From: Aspidapion aeneum
Lineage: Eukaryota; Arthropoda; Insecta; Coleoptera; Brentidae
Direction of reading: 5' to 3'
DNA: 64,000 bases
NCBI GenBank assembly: GCA_963576565.1
Contig: OY755039.1
Span: 133,630,095 to 133,694,094 of the forward strand
Shown: positions 41,864-53,624 of the stretch, piece by piece
Layout: each line of letters opens with the position of its first letter
Position numbering within the stretch: position 1 is the first letter of the stretch
Notes under the pieces: model-generated
Database searches by the model: none
The model's input: only the letters and a program-made list of their open reading frames with translations
Told to the model about the DNA's origin: nothing
Translations under genes and position numbers: made by a program

Positions 41864-43732
41864 CCAAAATAACATTAAGTTCAGAAACATATCAAAGATG
41901 TCTAAAAACAAAATATCATTAAATTTAATAATCAATTAAGAACATCGCACCGTTTATATCTCAAAAACTGACTACATAGAAAAACTTAACATTACTAAGT
42001 ATATATATTTTTTAGTCACATTTCCTCCCATAACATACTAAAATATAACCAATTCCACCGGGAGACAAACTTCCCATACCTATAACCTGTGTAAACGGGT
42101 GCGGTGTTCTTTCATGATCACGTGTAGGTATCACTATATTTTTTTTAGTCACATACCCTCCCATAACATACTAAAATTATAACCAATTCCACCGGGACAC
42201 AAAATTCCCATACCTATAACCTGTGTAAACGGGTGCCGTGTTCTTTCATGATCACGTGTAGGTATCACTAGTATCCCTAAATTTCATCACCACAATAGAA
42301 ACCAAATGGCCGCTTTGTAGGCATATAGGGAAGTATTTTCTGGAAAAAAGTTTCGAATAGTTGGATTAAAAGGGAAATCCTGTTTAAAATCCTTTCAGCA
42401 TATAAATTAAGCATTATTTTTCACATAGGCCCTTTTGACTTAACACGGCACTACTTGATAGGCAATGATTTGGGGCATATTCACTTGTAGGTATGCTTCG
42501 TTAAGGAATTATTTTTTTTACATCAACTATTTTATTTACAAAAGCATCTCTTTTCATATAGATAATAATTAAGTACCCCTTAGTACCATATCATTAAAAG
42601 TTCCTCAGATCTAGGGAAAATTTTGTGACATCATTGGTGAAAGGTTTTTGAAAATCGTAACTTTTGAAGGAATTAGGTGTGTAATAAGTTTTCGGATTAG
42701 TTATGCGACATTTTTTTTCTTGGTCGGAGCTTTAGTTTTATGATTGAAAAAAAAAACAGTTTGTTGGTTTAGGAAGCACATCTTACCCATAGGTAACTTC
42801 ATAATTCCTAAAGCTAGAATGGTTGTCAGATCCGACATAGTTCCTTTTATTTTTTATTGATGAATAAGGGCAGTTCTGGTTCTGTCGCTGTGTGAGTATT
42901 TAAAAATTCTTTCAGGAATTTGGAAAATATTCTGAATGTACCCAAGTCAACCTAATTAATAAGTTTGCAATTGAAATGATCACTCTTTTTTTTAATTGAG
43001 ATAATACCTACATAACAGAATCATTGCCAACCTCCACATTTACCTGTGTACCTGCCCATCTACATTTTATATTTTTGTACCTACAATCTTCATATTTTAG
43101 GCATACTTATATGTAATATAGGCAATTCTATAACAACCCATTCCCCCATCCTATTAAATTGCAAACTTACCTACAATTATTCTCCAAAGATGTAATAAAC
43201 AGACCCCAAGAGACATAAATAACATCCATTTTATTGTAGGGGAGGATCACATACCTACTACATCTGCTAATTCAGATGATTTAAATTTATCTGCCTCCCT
43301 CTTAAAAGTAGAAATGCATTGTTCTGAAGCATCCTTTTGTTTAAAAGAATATTTAATGAATTTAATTGGAAATATGATTTATATAATTTGTTATGTTGGG
43401 AAGGTTTTTGAAGCATTTGTGACAACACCTACTTGCCGGATTAGTGTGAGGCCAGGGTAGTGGTAAAATTTCCAGAAATATTTCCTGAAACATTGGACAT
43501 ATATTGAAATATTGGAAATATATGAAATGTTAAAACTAAATATTAAGGTAAAATTTGTAAAACAAAAATCTCATTATTGGCACACTACTCTATTCACTAG
43601 TCGAGCAAGAGGCATATCTTCATCGCTGTCATCAGCATTACACTCAATAACATCATTTTGCCGTCTACCTCCTCAAAATCTTCAATAGTATCGGAAATAA
43701 AAATTGTTCTATAGTAAGTTTAATGCTTATAA
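41864..43732 (+). repeat. intronic DNA with a ~133-bp tandem duplication (42005-42271)
   Basis: 42005-42137 and 42138-42271 are near-identical neighbours: TAGTCACATxxCCTCCCATA, ACCAATTCCACCGGGAxACA, TAACCTGTGTAAACGGGTGC and GATCACGTGTAGGTATCACT occur in both. About seven differences are visible. The rest of the interval lacks recognised repeats and could hold regulatory sequence; nothing specific can be assigned. Confidence 0.8.
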
Positions 43733-43886
43733 GGGCCTATCCTTAAATTACGTAACGCTCAAGGGGTGAGGGGGGGTTTTGGCCTTGCGTTAAACTCAAT
43801 GTTGTTTAATGTGTTTTTTCTTGAAAATGCGTTACGAGGGGGGGTGGGGGTCAAAAATCCTGATTTTTTGCGTTGCGTAATTTAAG
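43733..43886. mobile_element. ~150-bp palindromic MITE (TTAAATTACGTAACGC)
   Basis: CCTTAAATTACGTAACGC on the left and GCGTTGCGTAATTTAAG on the right are inverted. G-rich GGGGTGAGGGGGGGTTTTGG and GAGGGGGGGTGGGGGTC lie inside. Short TIR elements with TACGTAACGC ends are common in insects as I remember them. No clear target duplication was found. Confidence 0.65.
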
Positions 43887-45904
43887 AAATATTTCCATTT
43901 ACATCACTAGGCCAGATACATGGGAGGGTAATAGATTAACCTTCCTCTATGTTCTAACTTTAACATATCTTGAGCGTCCATTTTTACATTAAAAGACGTC
44001 ACTGCTGGCATCCTATAGTTCATTAATTTATAGCTGAGAAACGATTTCAAGCTATGGGTGTTGGCTGCCTACTATATGACCAGACGTAACTGCGGATCGA
44101 TTTTAATAGTAATAGGCTAGGCCATGCAGTGTCATTTTAATAAGGATTGTGTTAAGAATATTCTTCTATTTGCCATTTTGTGTTTCGCAAAAAAGCAAAT
44201 GATTTTTTATTCTGAATTTAGTAAGCTGATATCGGAGAAGAATTTAGGGAAATAGAAAGATAACCACAAACAGACCGACTGACAGATCCCTATAGTGTCC
44301 CCATAAATTCGGTTCTGCATTCGCCGAAAAACTATCTATTCCTCTTCTATGGCTTGGTGTAACGCACGTTTGATTCCTATAGATTTAATTCTATATCTGA
44401 TTTGGATGATTCTACCAAAAGTGGGCTATATGGATATCATTTTTGGTCATTGTCTTTAAATAACAGTACAGCACAGTAAATAATTTTGTTTTTTTAAATT
44501 TATGTAACTAATTAGGTGTAAGCTAAGAAACATTTATTTTCCCGAATTTTAGGAATTATTGCATAAAAATAGTACCAGAGGAATGAGTTTTTTAATGGTT
44601 TGCCAATTTAAATCAAAATCTATTTAGACTACTTAACTTAAGTTTTATATAAACAAAGTTCCTATACTTATAATTTTAAAACAATCCTTTTTGATTTCTC
44701 TGAAAAAAACTAATTTTCTGCTGAAAATAAAAAGATCTATAACTTAAACCAAAACTAAAGTTGACATTATCTGTCACAACTTGTCACCCTCACAAGTAAA
44801 TTAGATATCCAGGGCCGTCTCTTTCTCTAGAAATTAACCGGTGGTATTCACAAATATTGTGTTATTAAAAATGGAGCACGTTTAAAATTGTAAAATTTTT
44901 CGGAGAAAATGTAAATTCGGATTTTCAAAAATATGACTGCAAACTTAAGTTTTATCAATTTTTTGATAAATAGTTAAGACTTGGTTAAATATTATTTATT
45001 AGGATATGTTTTTCAATCTGAGTTTTTAATATTTGGTTTGGGACGACACCAGAGGAATGAGGTATTTGCTTTGTAATAAAAAAAATTATAAACTTGCAAT
45101 TTTTTTTATACATTAAACTCAAATGCTCCATAAAGGAAACATTTCGTTTTAAATCTTATAACTAAAACTATGCTTCATTTGCAGTCTGTGTTTGAAAAAT
45201 ATGCATTCCCACCCCACAGCACCATTTTCGTAGAATCATCCATTTGATATTAGATCTATTTCCAAGAAGATTTTTGAATTATTTAAATAAAAAGCAGATA
45301 GGGATTTGGAAATAGCTAAGCCTCCCTTAAAGCCAGATCTTAAAAGGTACCGGTAGTGCAGGAGTATTATTCCAGTCAATAAGGACCAACTAAAAAGTTT
45401 GTTTATATTTAAATTCGTACCAACTACCTAATCATATCACCCAATTAACTACATTTAATAAATACGTGTTTTTGATAATTAAGGAAGGGACAATTGTCAA
45501 TTTATGAAATATATTTATAACAATTGGCCCTTTTATTTCTCTTTTCGGCATATCAAGAATTCTACATCTAATGCCGACCTCCAAATTAAACTTTACAAAC
45601 AGTAGGGGCATTTCTCAATCAAATTGCATTCCCCCATTAATATTGAAAACCATCGCCAACGATACTTTAAAATAAAAGGGGAGAAGGAAAGCCTATAGAG
45701 CGAATTTGGTATAACTCATGAGTAATATAGTCCCATAATCGGTACATGTACATACTAAGGTTATACAAAACAAAATAATTCTGGAACAGCCAGAAACGAA
45801 TACCTATATTAACAGTCTGGAAAGAAAATAAATAATCGCAACTTTTTTGGACAGATATATAATATTACGTATTTAAAAAATCCACAATTTGTTAATTTTC
45901 TCAA
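43887..45904. other. intronic DNA, no identified feature
   Basis: About 2 kb of AT-rich sequence with no recognised mobile element or gene, one of the longest such stretches. Two diverged copies of an ACCAGAGGAATGAG-containing block at about 44573 and 45049 suggest an old duplication. Confidence 0.4.
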
Positions 45905-45994
45905 TTAAATCAATCAAATCAAAACAAGCTTTATTGTCTTATATAAAGTATAAAACTTTGTAGACAAAGCAAATACATAACTAATAATAATAAT

Positions 45995-47194
45995 CATTGG
46001 CGTAGCTAGGGGGGGCCAGGGGGGGCCTGGTCGCCCCTGAAGCCCCTCAGGCCCCCGCTAAGATATTTTAGGCCTCCCCTACCGACTAGTAGTAAAAGAA
46101 CATGACGCTGAAAATACATACTTTTCTATTATTATTCGGGAAATATTCAAATAAAATAGGTGCATTAAAATTTAAAATCATTCAGATAATGTTTACATTT
46201 CAGGAAAAAGCCCTTGTCTTGCGGAATTAGGCTTTTTCTCTTTAAATTATCGGTCACTTTTCTGCACTTATGCAATTTCCCGAAAATATTTTTTAAATTT
46301 AAACATAATTATGCATATTGAATATTTCATACATATTGGCGACATCTTGTAAAATATTATAGAAGTGTAAGTTAAATTTCGCATTTAATAAAGACAGCGA
46401 CCTTTGCCCCTCTGTTTCCGAAATCGGGTTGTAGATGTCGTAAGGTTATAAAAGACCTTTTCAAACTGTTTTTCTAAAATAAATATAATAATCTTTTTAG
46501 TTTTTTTGAGGTTAGCGTTTAGTGTCTTATGAAAATTTTCCGATTTTGGTGACAATTTCATAACCATTTTCATATTAGGTTTTCCCACGTCGTTAAATGG
46601 AATAAATTCGTCGCGCAATGCCGGGAAATTTTTAATAATAATACTTCTACTCTAAGAGCAGAAATGACCGTTTTAAAGAATTGTATTTTTCGGTTAAATC
46701 AAACTATTGGTCATGATTCTATCAAACAACATATAGCAGAAAACACCTATCCAAACCTCTACCAACTTTTTAAAGTTGCGAGTATTCTTCCAATTTCAAG
46801 TGCAACTTGCGAGAGGTCTTTCTCTGCCATGAGGAGAGTTTTTAATTGGCTTAGAACAACTATGATTCAAGAGAGACACTCAGGTTTGTCATTGTTATTC
46901 ATAGAAAAAGATGTTGAGGTCGACTTAGACAGTGTGGTAGACGCTTTCAGTCAGCGACGTAGAAAACTTTCTTTGTAGAATTGCTGAATTACATACTTCC
47001 TGTGTATACATATAAATAAGTTGGTAAATGTATTATTAAATTTGTTATATTAAAATATTAGAACATTTAATGCGCGTATTTTTTTTTTATTCATTGCACA
47101 CTTTGCACGACTCTTTAAAACCTATGTTTGCTTTTAGTTCAAGATAGACCGGGGCCACGGCCCCCCCTGAAAAACAAGGCTAGCTACGCCAATG
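45995..47194 (+). mobile_element. 1.2-kb deleted hAT transposon
   Basis: CATTGGCGTAGCTAGGGGG on the left faces GGCTAGCTACGCCAATG on the right. The 8-bp duplication ATAATAAT is exact (45987-45994, 47195-47202). G/C runs next to the ends (GGGGGGGCCAGGGGGGGCC, CGGGGCCACGGCCCCCCC) are typical of this insect hAT group. It keeps only the C-terminal part of its transposase. Confidence 0.92.
46664..46978 (+). pseudogene. hAT transposase C-terminal dimerisation domain
   Basis: The 104 codons contain NTYPNLYQLFKVASILPIS, SSATCERSFSAMRRVFNWLR and LSLLFIEKDVEVDLDSVVD. This is the C-terminal hAT dimerisation region, here closest to insect zinc-finger-MYM-type-1-like transposases. SATCERSFSAM is the family signature. 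The catalytic domain and N-terminal zinc finger are absent, so the element cannot supply transposase. The C-terminus and 3' end appear intact up to TAG at 46976. Confidence 0.9.
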
Positions 47195-47342
47195 ATAATA
47201 ATAGAAAAAATCATTTAAAAAATATAAAATATATAAATCCATCCAATAAGTGGTTTAATTATGTTGTTTGATTATATATATATTTTTAATTTACTTGTTT
47301 TTTTTTAATAATAATTGAGAATTTTAAGTTTAAAATTATTCC

Positions 47343-47666
47343 TTAATTGTAACTCTGAACAAGAAATTCGTTAATTGAATAAAAAGCTTTAGTGATAAGA
47401 AAATCCTTGCACTTATTTCTAAATATGTTATAGTTATTATTAAGTTTTATATTGTTTGGCAAATTATTATGCAATTTTATATCGTTATAAATTATAGATT
47501 TTTTAAATAAAAATGAATGTGGTATAGGTAATATAAGATTATTAACTTGTCTCGTTGAATAAGTATTTTGGTTTATTTCAAAGTAATTCAGATGTTTATT
47601 TTTCAGACAAATTGTTTCAAGAATATATAAACAAGGAAGAGTCAAAATATTATTTTTGATAAACAA
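47343..47666 (-). pseudogene. LINE reverse transcriptase C-terminal fragment
   Basis: The 107 codons include NILTLPCLYILETICLKNK, YSTRQVNNLILP and KLHNNLPNNIKLNNNYNIF, ending KDFLITKAFYSINEFL. This order (LTLPCLYI, Y(N/S)TR, LHNNLPNNIK, FYSINEFL) marks the end of reverse transcriptase proteins of Daphne/CR1/jockey-like LINEs. No catalytic motif is present because the copy is 5'-truncated. It is not a host gene. Confidence 0.75.
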
Positions 47667-47699
47667 GTCTTTGCAGTAATTTAACTGTGTAGTTAGTTA

Positions 47700-48112
47700 T
47701 TAAAACTAATTTTGCTATTACCCTTTATGCCCCTTGATTCTCAGATTAATTTTGTTATTAGCTTTCATCTATTTCTTTATTCTTTCCTTTTAAATAAACA
47801 GTGGTGTATGTGTAACTAACGATTAAATACCATGTATTCAAATTCCAATTGCTATTGCCCTTATTCTGATTCTGAAGTGGCTCAGAGATAAGGCACGTGT
47901 TTTATTAAAAGTTTCTCGGATTAGGAAGACCGGGGGTAGGGTCTGAGCAAATATTAATTTATTGTTGGTTTTTGATATTAAATGTTATTCCATCTATTAT
48001 TATTTGTAGGTAATAAAGCAAATATCCTAATTTTAAGTGCAATACTGAAAGGTAATGAACATATTATTTTTAGAATCTCTAAAATTACAAGAATGTATTG
48101 AGGCAAAGCCTA
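47700..48112. other. non-coding, no identified feature
   Basis: A tRNA-like stretch at about 47876-47950 (GTGGCTCAGAGATAAGGCAC, then GACCGGGGGTAGGGTCTGAG) resembles a tRNA-derived SINE head, but no cloverleaf could be drawn. Confidence 0.3.
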
Positions 48113-48514
48113 CACGGTCAAAAAAATTGTTTTAGATCAAAGCAAATTGCCTTGAAGTAAAATAATTTGTGCTTTCCTATTCACCAAGAAAATATTTTCT
48201 CGATATAACACAAAAAATGTCTTACCCTTTATTTTAGTGTGAAACAGAAATTGTTTTATTATAAATTGGAACTGAATTAATCTAAGGCACCGTTTTCTCT
48301 GGAAGCAAAATATTACTTATATTAAGAGATTTTGCTTTGCTACAAAATGGAGTATACTGAAACAAAACAAAGAAAAAAATAAAGTCTCATTTTAAGATTA
48401 AACGCTGCGTTGACCTAAAAAGAAATATTTAAATTCAAAACAAATTGTTTTTAGGTAAAACAATTTATTCAAGAAAAGTACGTGTTTCCATTGTAGACAA
48501 AAATTTTTACCGTG
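48113..48514. mobile_element. 402-bp MITE with CACGGTAAAAA-type ends
   Basis: CACGGTCAAAAAAATTG at the left and CAAAAATTTTTACCGTG at the right are inverted, with TA directly outside each. Inside, AAACAAATTG-type motifs (AGCAAATTGCCTTG, GTAAAACAATTTATTC) repeat. The ends resemble those at 32198 and 37888, suggesting a CACTA-like family; a Tc1/mariner-like origin with TA duplication is the alternative. Confidence 0.65.
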
Positions 48515-49012
48515 TAGGTACAAGTACCTTACCTATGTCGCAGTTACGAGGCCATTTAAAGCCTGGTACAGACTGGAACATTTCGTCAGATCGACGAAAA
48601 TAATAACGAACCGAATGGCAAATAAAATATTGGTTTGGACGGGGTCACAAAGGCTTTTGCAAAGTTCCGCGAATCCCATCAGCCATTCAGCGTGATTCCC
48701 GGCGTTCCCATCACTTGTCGGGTTTTTCCCCGACACCAAACATGCAGAAATTTTAATCATAAAGGGATGAAATTGAGAACATTTATGGGAACAGCACAAA
48801 TTGCTCGTTCTTCTGATGATCGAACTCAAAAAAGCCGTTTTCTTTGCTTTTCGGTTTGTTTTTTTTTTTGGTAATTTTAAACTTTTCCTTTTTGCCTATA
48901 TACTTACATGCCACTCAACATGAGCACATGCTTCTTGAGCACTTGGACAAAATATATAATGATGCCTGTTTGTGTATCTGTAAAAGAAGTGCGAATTCAA
49001 TTTTTGGTGTTA

Positions 49013-49825
49013 CAGTGGTGACTCGATAATCCGGATCAGTTAAAACCAGGCCGATCCGAATTATTGAGGAAAATATAATAAGTAATGATTTTATTAGAAA
49101 TCAACACAAAATTATGAAAAAAAAAAAATCCTTTACTTAACAAAAAGTGTTTTATTACAGCTAAACTAATCTAAATGTTATCGCCTTCTTCTGCACTGAC
49201 TTCGCCCTCTGGATTTCTGTCAACTTCTTTTGAGTCAATGGCTTTACTGTTTTCATTTTGTTTATTTTTTTTTGAAGGAATGAAAATATTTCGTGACCTT
49301 AGCTTGACTGCTACTGTGCATTGTAGGGTCATAATATCTTTTAAAGGAATATCGTTCTGCTCAGCCCACTGCAAAGCTACATTCAGGCTTTTGATAGCTT
49401 CTTCATGTTTGTTGATGTACCCACTCCATATTTCAGAGCTAGAGCTTTTCCAGTGACGCTACCACTCTTTAATGCATCAATAATCTCTGACTTTTCTTTT
49501 ATTGTCAAAGTTTTATGTTTCTTTTTGATTGGAGCCATACTCGACCCGACCGTAACCTATAACTTTGCCCTCGCACCCGAAATGCTAGATGGGAACTGCT
49601 GAATGTGGCCTCTGACACCACCGACGACACATCAAACCAACCAAATGACAGGTTAAAACCTGCATTAGTATGTTAATTACACGCCATTTTCAAAAAAAAA
49701 ACGCGAGTCCGGATTATTGAATCAAGTAAAATCTGGATTACCGAATACCTCTATGCACTGCTAAGGCTAGTCGGACTACCGAAGCATCCGGATTATCGTA
49801 TGTACGGATTATCGAGTCACCACTG
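49013..49825 (-). mobile_element. 813-bp internally deleted pogo/Tigger-type transposon
   Basis: CAGTGGTGACTCGATAATCC and ATTATCGAGTCACCACTG are inverted ends with TA outside (49011-49012, 49826-49827). CCGGATTATCG/CCGATCCGAATTATTG-type motifs repeat near the ends. The interior retains the two extremes of one transposase gene on the minus strand. Confidence 0.9.
49171..49538 (-). pseudogene. pogo/Tigger-like transposase: N-terminus joined to C-terminus
   Basis: ATG at 49538 opens MAPIKKKHKTLTIKEKSEII and KALALKYGVGTST, the N-terminal helix-turn-helix (CENP-B/pogo type). Within a few codons the sequence passes into HEEAIKSLNVALQWAEQND in another frame, a typical C-terminal part of Tigger/jerky-type proteins. 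It continues to a Glu-rich end (GEVSAEEGDNI) at 49171. The second HTH and the whole DDE domain are missing. The junction near 49400-49410 shifts the frame, so no fused protein is made from this ATG. This is an internal deletion derivative. Confidence 0.85.
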
Positions 49826-49829
49826 TACA

Positions 49830-52800
49830 ATTTTTATTATTTGTGACCATTCAAAGAAAATTACCCATGACGAATATTTGTAAGTATAAATATTGTAAAA
49901 GTTCGTTTTAATGGTTTAATATTTTCAGTTTTTTAAAATTTGGTTGAGACAAAACCTTCAAATTTTAATCCTGCGATTTGAATGCTCAAGATAAGTATTA
50001 AGATTTCAAGCGGCCTGGGAATCGTAAAAATAAACCCGAAAAGCTAAGCCAAAATATTCTTAGTGGTAGCCAATCTATATTAAGAGCCGATATGTGAAGT
50101 AGATAGGCATGAAGAAGAAGGCGCTGCTTCGGTGAAATTAAATGATGATGACAAAGAAGTAAAGAGATTACATTTTAATAAGAAAAACATAATTAATAAT
50201 CTACAAAAAATAAGGTGAAGCAACCCAGAGAACCCAAGAAAAGAAACTCATCAAAAAGTCAATCGAAAACAATCTCGTTTTAATTTTGTTCCGGTCAAGA
50301 GCATTAAAGGTCTTGTAGCCGAAGAGGCGCCTAAATATCGATAAATTATGACGAATCATCGGGAGAAAAGGTCCGTCCCTGACTGACAGAACCTATTAGC
50401 AAGCAAGAGACTCGGCATACAAAGATTCCGTTTCAAATCCTTAAAATATCCAGCCGAGATTCTGAACACCGTCCTGCAGCTCAACAGTCCGCTACCGATC
50501 ATTTATAATACAAATATTAACGGTTTACTGGCATTGTGTCGATATAAGAATAAAAAAATGTTATTGGTTACTGTATTTGATGTTCTCATTGTGTTTTTTG
50601 TGCTACCAAAGAAGACGATTAGTAGGATGCTACCATTATAGATTGAGATAAAGTCAACCAATAAAGAGGCTTAAATGTATTTGTTGAAGTCCTACTGAGA
50701 TGGCAAATATTTTAAATTTAGTTTTAATAAGAAAGATGACATAATATCAATAAACAATATAAATATTTTCCTACTAGTTATAAGTTATAATGAAATTTTT
50801 TTATCTTTCCACGCCTCTAGTGCTTCTCTTTATTAGGTATTTGGCAAAAGCAAAAACCAACTACCTATTTTATGGCAAGAATTTTTTTAAACTTTATTTT
50901 GTGTAAATATAACACAGTTATATCTAATTATTTCTTCGTTCGTTTTCTGCACTGCCCTTTCCTTTGAAATTACCGTTATTACAGTTTTTTACAGTGTGTC
51001 CGTAAAGTCCGGAAACAGTGTGTCCGTAAATTCTGGAAATATCGAATTTCCGAGAAAATCGTAACTTTTTTAGAAAAAAGCTCGCACACGTCGATTTTTA
51101 TTTAAAAAGGGGATTCAGAAAAAAATGCGTTATTATACAGGATGTCTCAAAAAAAAAAAGATATGAAATAAACTAACATTTTTTCAAATGGAATGGAAAA
51201 GAAAATCTAAAATCTAACAAGATACATTTGACAGTGTTAAAAAATATTTTATTTGAACAGAAAAAATGTTTCAATTAGTTTTTATAGGCGAGATCTATTA
51301 GGATTTATAAAAGCGTGGTCAATTTTATATTTGCCGCTGGACACCAAATCGGTCATCAACCTCCTGACTGAAGCGCCGCCTCCATACATCTGGATCGAGT
51401 CAACTCGATTGAGAAAATTTACTTAAGATCACATGTTATATTAAATAAATAAAATGTTGTTTGATATAAGTTAAAGGCTTATAGAAGGTATTTAGAGAAA
51501 GTCTTTATAAGGGCCACTGACCCTGGCCTAACAAAGAAAATCACGGGATTACGAATCGATTCATAAGATAGTTGATAATAGTAATTTACCTAACAAGTTG
51601 TCATCCTTCTATGACTCTAATATGTACTGCTACCTTTTGACTGATATTTAAATATTTTATTTTTGTTGCATTTTCTCTAAAAAATTTCCTAAATTGAATT
51701 TGTCGCCTTAATTTTTTATTTTTACTGAATAAACACATTTTAAAAATTAAACTGACTAAAAGCACAAAGGTATAGGCCGTTTATTTTATCCCGATTTAGT
51801 ACTTTTATTAACTTATCCAAATATATATACTATTGAATATATACATATACCGGAGATGTCGAACTGACATATCACTAAATATAAACAATAGTCTGCCAAA
51901 AAAATATGGATACCATCCCTGTATACATAAAAAAGTCGTCATTTTTGACGCTGTTGAAGTGTCAAATACTCCGAAAATACTTGGTGAATATAGATCTAAA
52001 GAGAGAAAGGTTACATTCTTTTGCATTCTTTCCATGTTCTCAATCTAAAGAAGTACTTCAAATGTTTGTTTAAGGTGGTCATATAGCTAATATATTGCCG
52101 TGGCCTTTCCATTTACTTTGAATAGCTAGGTGTAATGCATTGTTTCGAACCAGACTGACAGAAAGTTACAAAATTTGTACAATTCCTAAATTTTAAACCT
52201 ATTTTGACATTTGGCATGCAATTTGAGAAGACTACTCTAATATAAAAAAATAAGTTGTTAAAATATCTCTGACATTGTTAATGAATACAAAAACTCTTTA
52301 CAACTAAACCCTAAACCACATTTTAACCACAAAGTGCAGAAAGGCTGCAAAAGAACGATAAATTCCAAACACCGAAGCAATATAGGTTTTCTTCGGCAAG
52401 GGATTTAAATCAGCTCTAAATAAATATTGTTGACAGTTACGCCTGACCATTAAACAACCTCCTGAATGGGTAGTGCAGGACGTCGAGGTGAAACGAGAGG
52501 TAATTTATGGCATTTAAGTGCCAAAGGTAACCACAACCAAGAGTTTAATTTAGTCTTTTATTGGTCTTGTGGTGTAAACAATATTATTGTGTAGTTCTTG
52601 TGTAGTCGGTTGTAGCCGTTAACGATCACCCATCTTTTATTTACTAAAATGCATTTGTAAAAGAAGAAATAAATCTTTTCGTTTAGGTAAATTAATTTAT
52701 CCCGACCTTTTGGTTTGTGGGTTAAAAAATTAAGACTCCTTTAATTGTACAAACCAATCTTCTTATACATACTCACCATAGATTTGTTACATTGTACACC

Positions 52801-53111
52801 TTGGTATGATATGTGCGTAAACCATGCATGCCTCTTCAACAAAATTATGTGAAGGGGGGGGGCAATTCACGCGTAAATCATGGGCGCACCTAGGGGGGAA
52901 TCTTGGAGCAGGGGCCTCTCCGAAACCTAAAATATATTTAGCTATTGCCCACATATCTCATGAATAAAGTTTGTTTTTTCAAAACAGTGGTAATTTCTTA
53001 GCTAAAAAACGTTTTAGCGCTAAAAACAATATTACTGCTTTTTAATAAAAACTGCTTTGAGAACTTCATTTTTGGGCGATAAAGTATAAATCGTTTTATG
53101 TAAAAGAAATA
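49830..53111. other. intronic DNA, few features
   Basis: GTGTGTCCGTAAAxTCxGGAAA occurs twice at 50994 and 51017, followed at about 51137 by ACAGGATGTCTCAAAAAAAA; these are typical insect repeat ends. A degenerate hAT remnant (CATGGGCGCACCTAGGGGG) lies at about 52880-52970. No gene recognised. Confidence 0.4.
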
Positions 53112-53136
53112 TAGGGGAGGGTGGCCCAAAATGATC

Positions 53137-53540
53137 CCTGCGGGTATAATGATCCCCCTTTTTATTTTTAATATCAATGCTGCCCGCTGTGCTTTGAGAG
53201 GTTGACTACAATCATTTAAGTCGACATGTTTAGTTGACCACTAAGAGTAAACAAGGAAACGTGGTTTTATAAAAATATTTGTGAAAACGTCTTTTTTTCC
53301 ATTCTGATCTAAAGTAAGTACTTTTAAACTATCGTAACAGTGTTGTTATACTAATAGGCACATTAGGTTGCGATATATTATATGAAAACACATAGTTTTG
53401 CATGCTATTTGACAAGTTTACGAAAATATTAAACAGGGCCATTATCAAGTTACCATAACCTAAAAAAATATTTACACTTTCGGGGCAAAATGATCCCTCA
53501 CGGTGTCGGGTAAAATGAGTAGGGATCATTTTGTCCGATC
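53137..53540. repeat. left subterminal GGGATCATTTTG repeats
   Basis: AAAATGATCCCTGCGGG (53139), TAATGATCCCCC (53148), GCAAAATGATCCCTCACGG (53487) and AGGGATCATTTTGTCC (53521) are variants of one 12-14-base motif in both orientations. They probably bind the transposase HTH domains, an inference. Confidence 0.8.
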
Positions 53541-53624
53541 GACAATTTTAAGTGTTTTTACAGTAGGGTTTTTCGTTTTTTTTTTTAAATAATTGTTTAT
53601 TATTGTTTTGTTGCAGATAAGAAC

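Larger units (their letters stand above)
45905..47690 (-). mobile_element. 5'-truncated LINE split by a hAT insertion
   Basis: The minus strand encodes a LINE reverse transcriptase C-terminus (47343-47666). After the hAT element its 3' end follows as GACAATAAAGCTTGTTTTG and a GATTTGATTGATT tail (about 45905-45950). The tail of GATT-like repeats and the AATAAAG close to it are typical of Daphne/CR1/jockey-like LINEs. The hAT at 45995-47194 sits in the 3' UTR. Confidence 0.7.

Noticed and set aside
47876..47950. tRNA gene
   Set aside because: A GTGGCTCAG A-box-like start and a GGGTAGGGTC B-box-like stretch are present, but I could not pair the anticodon or T arms.
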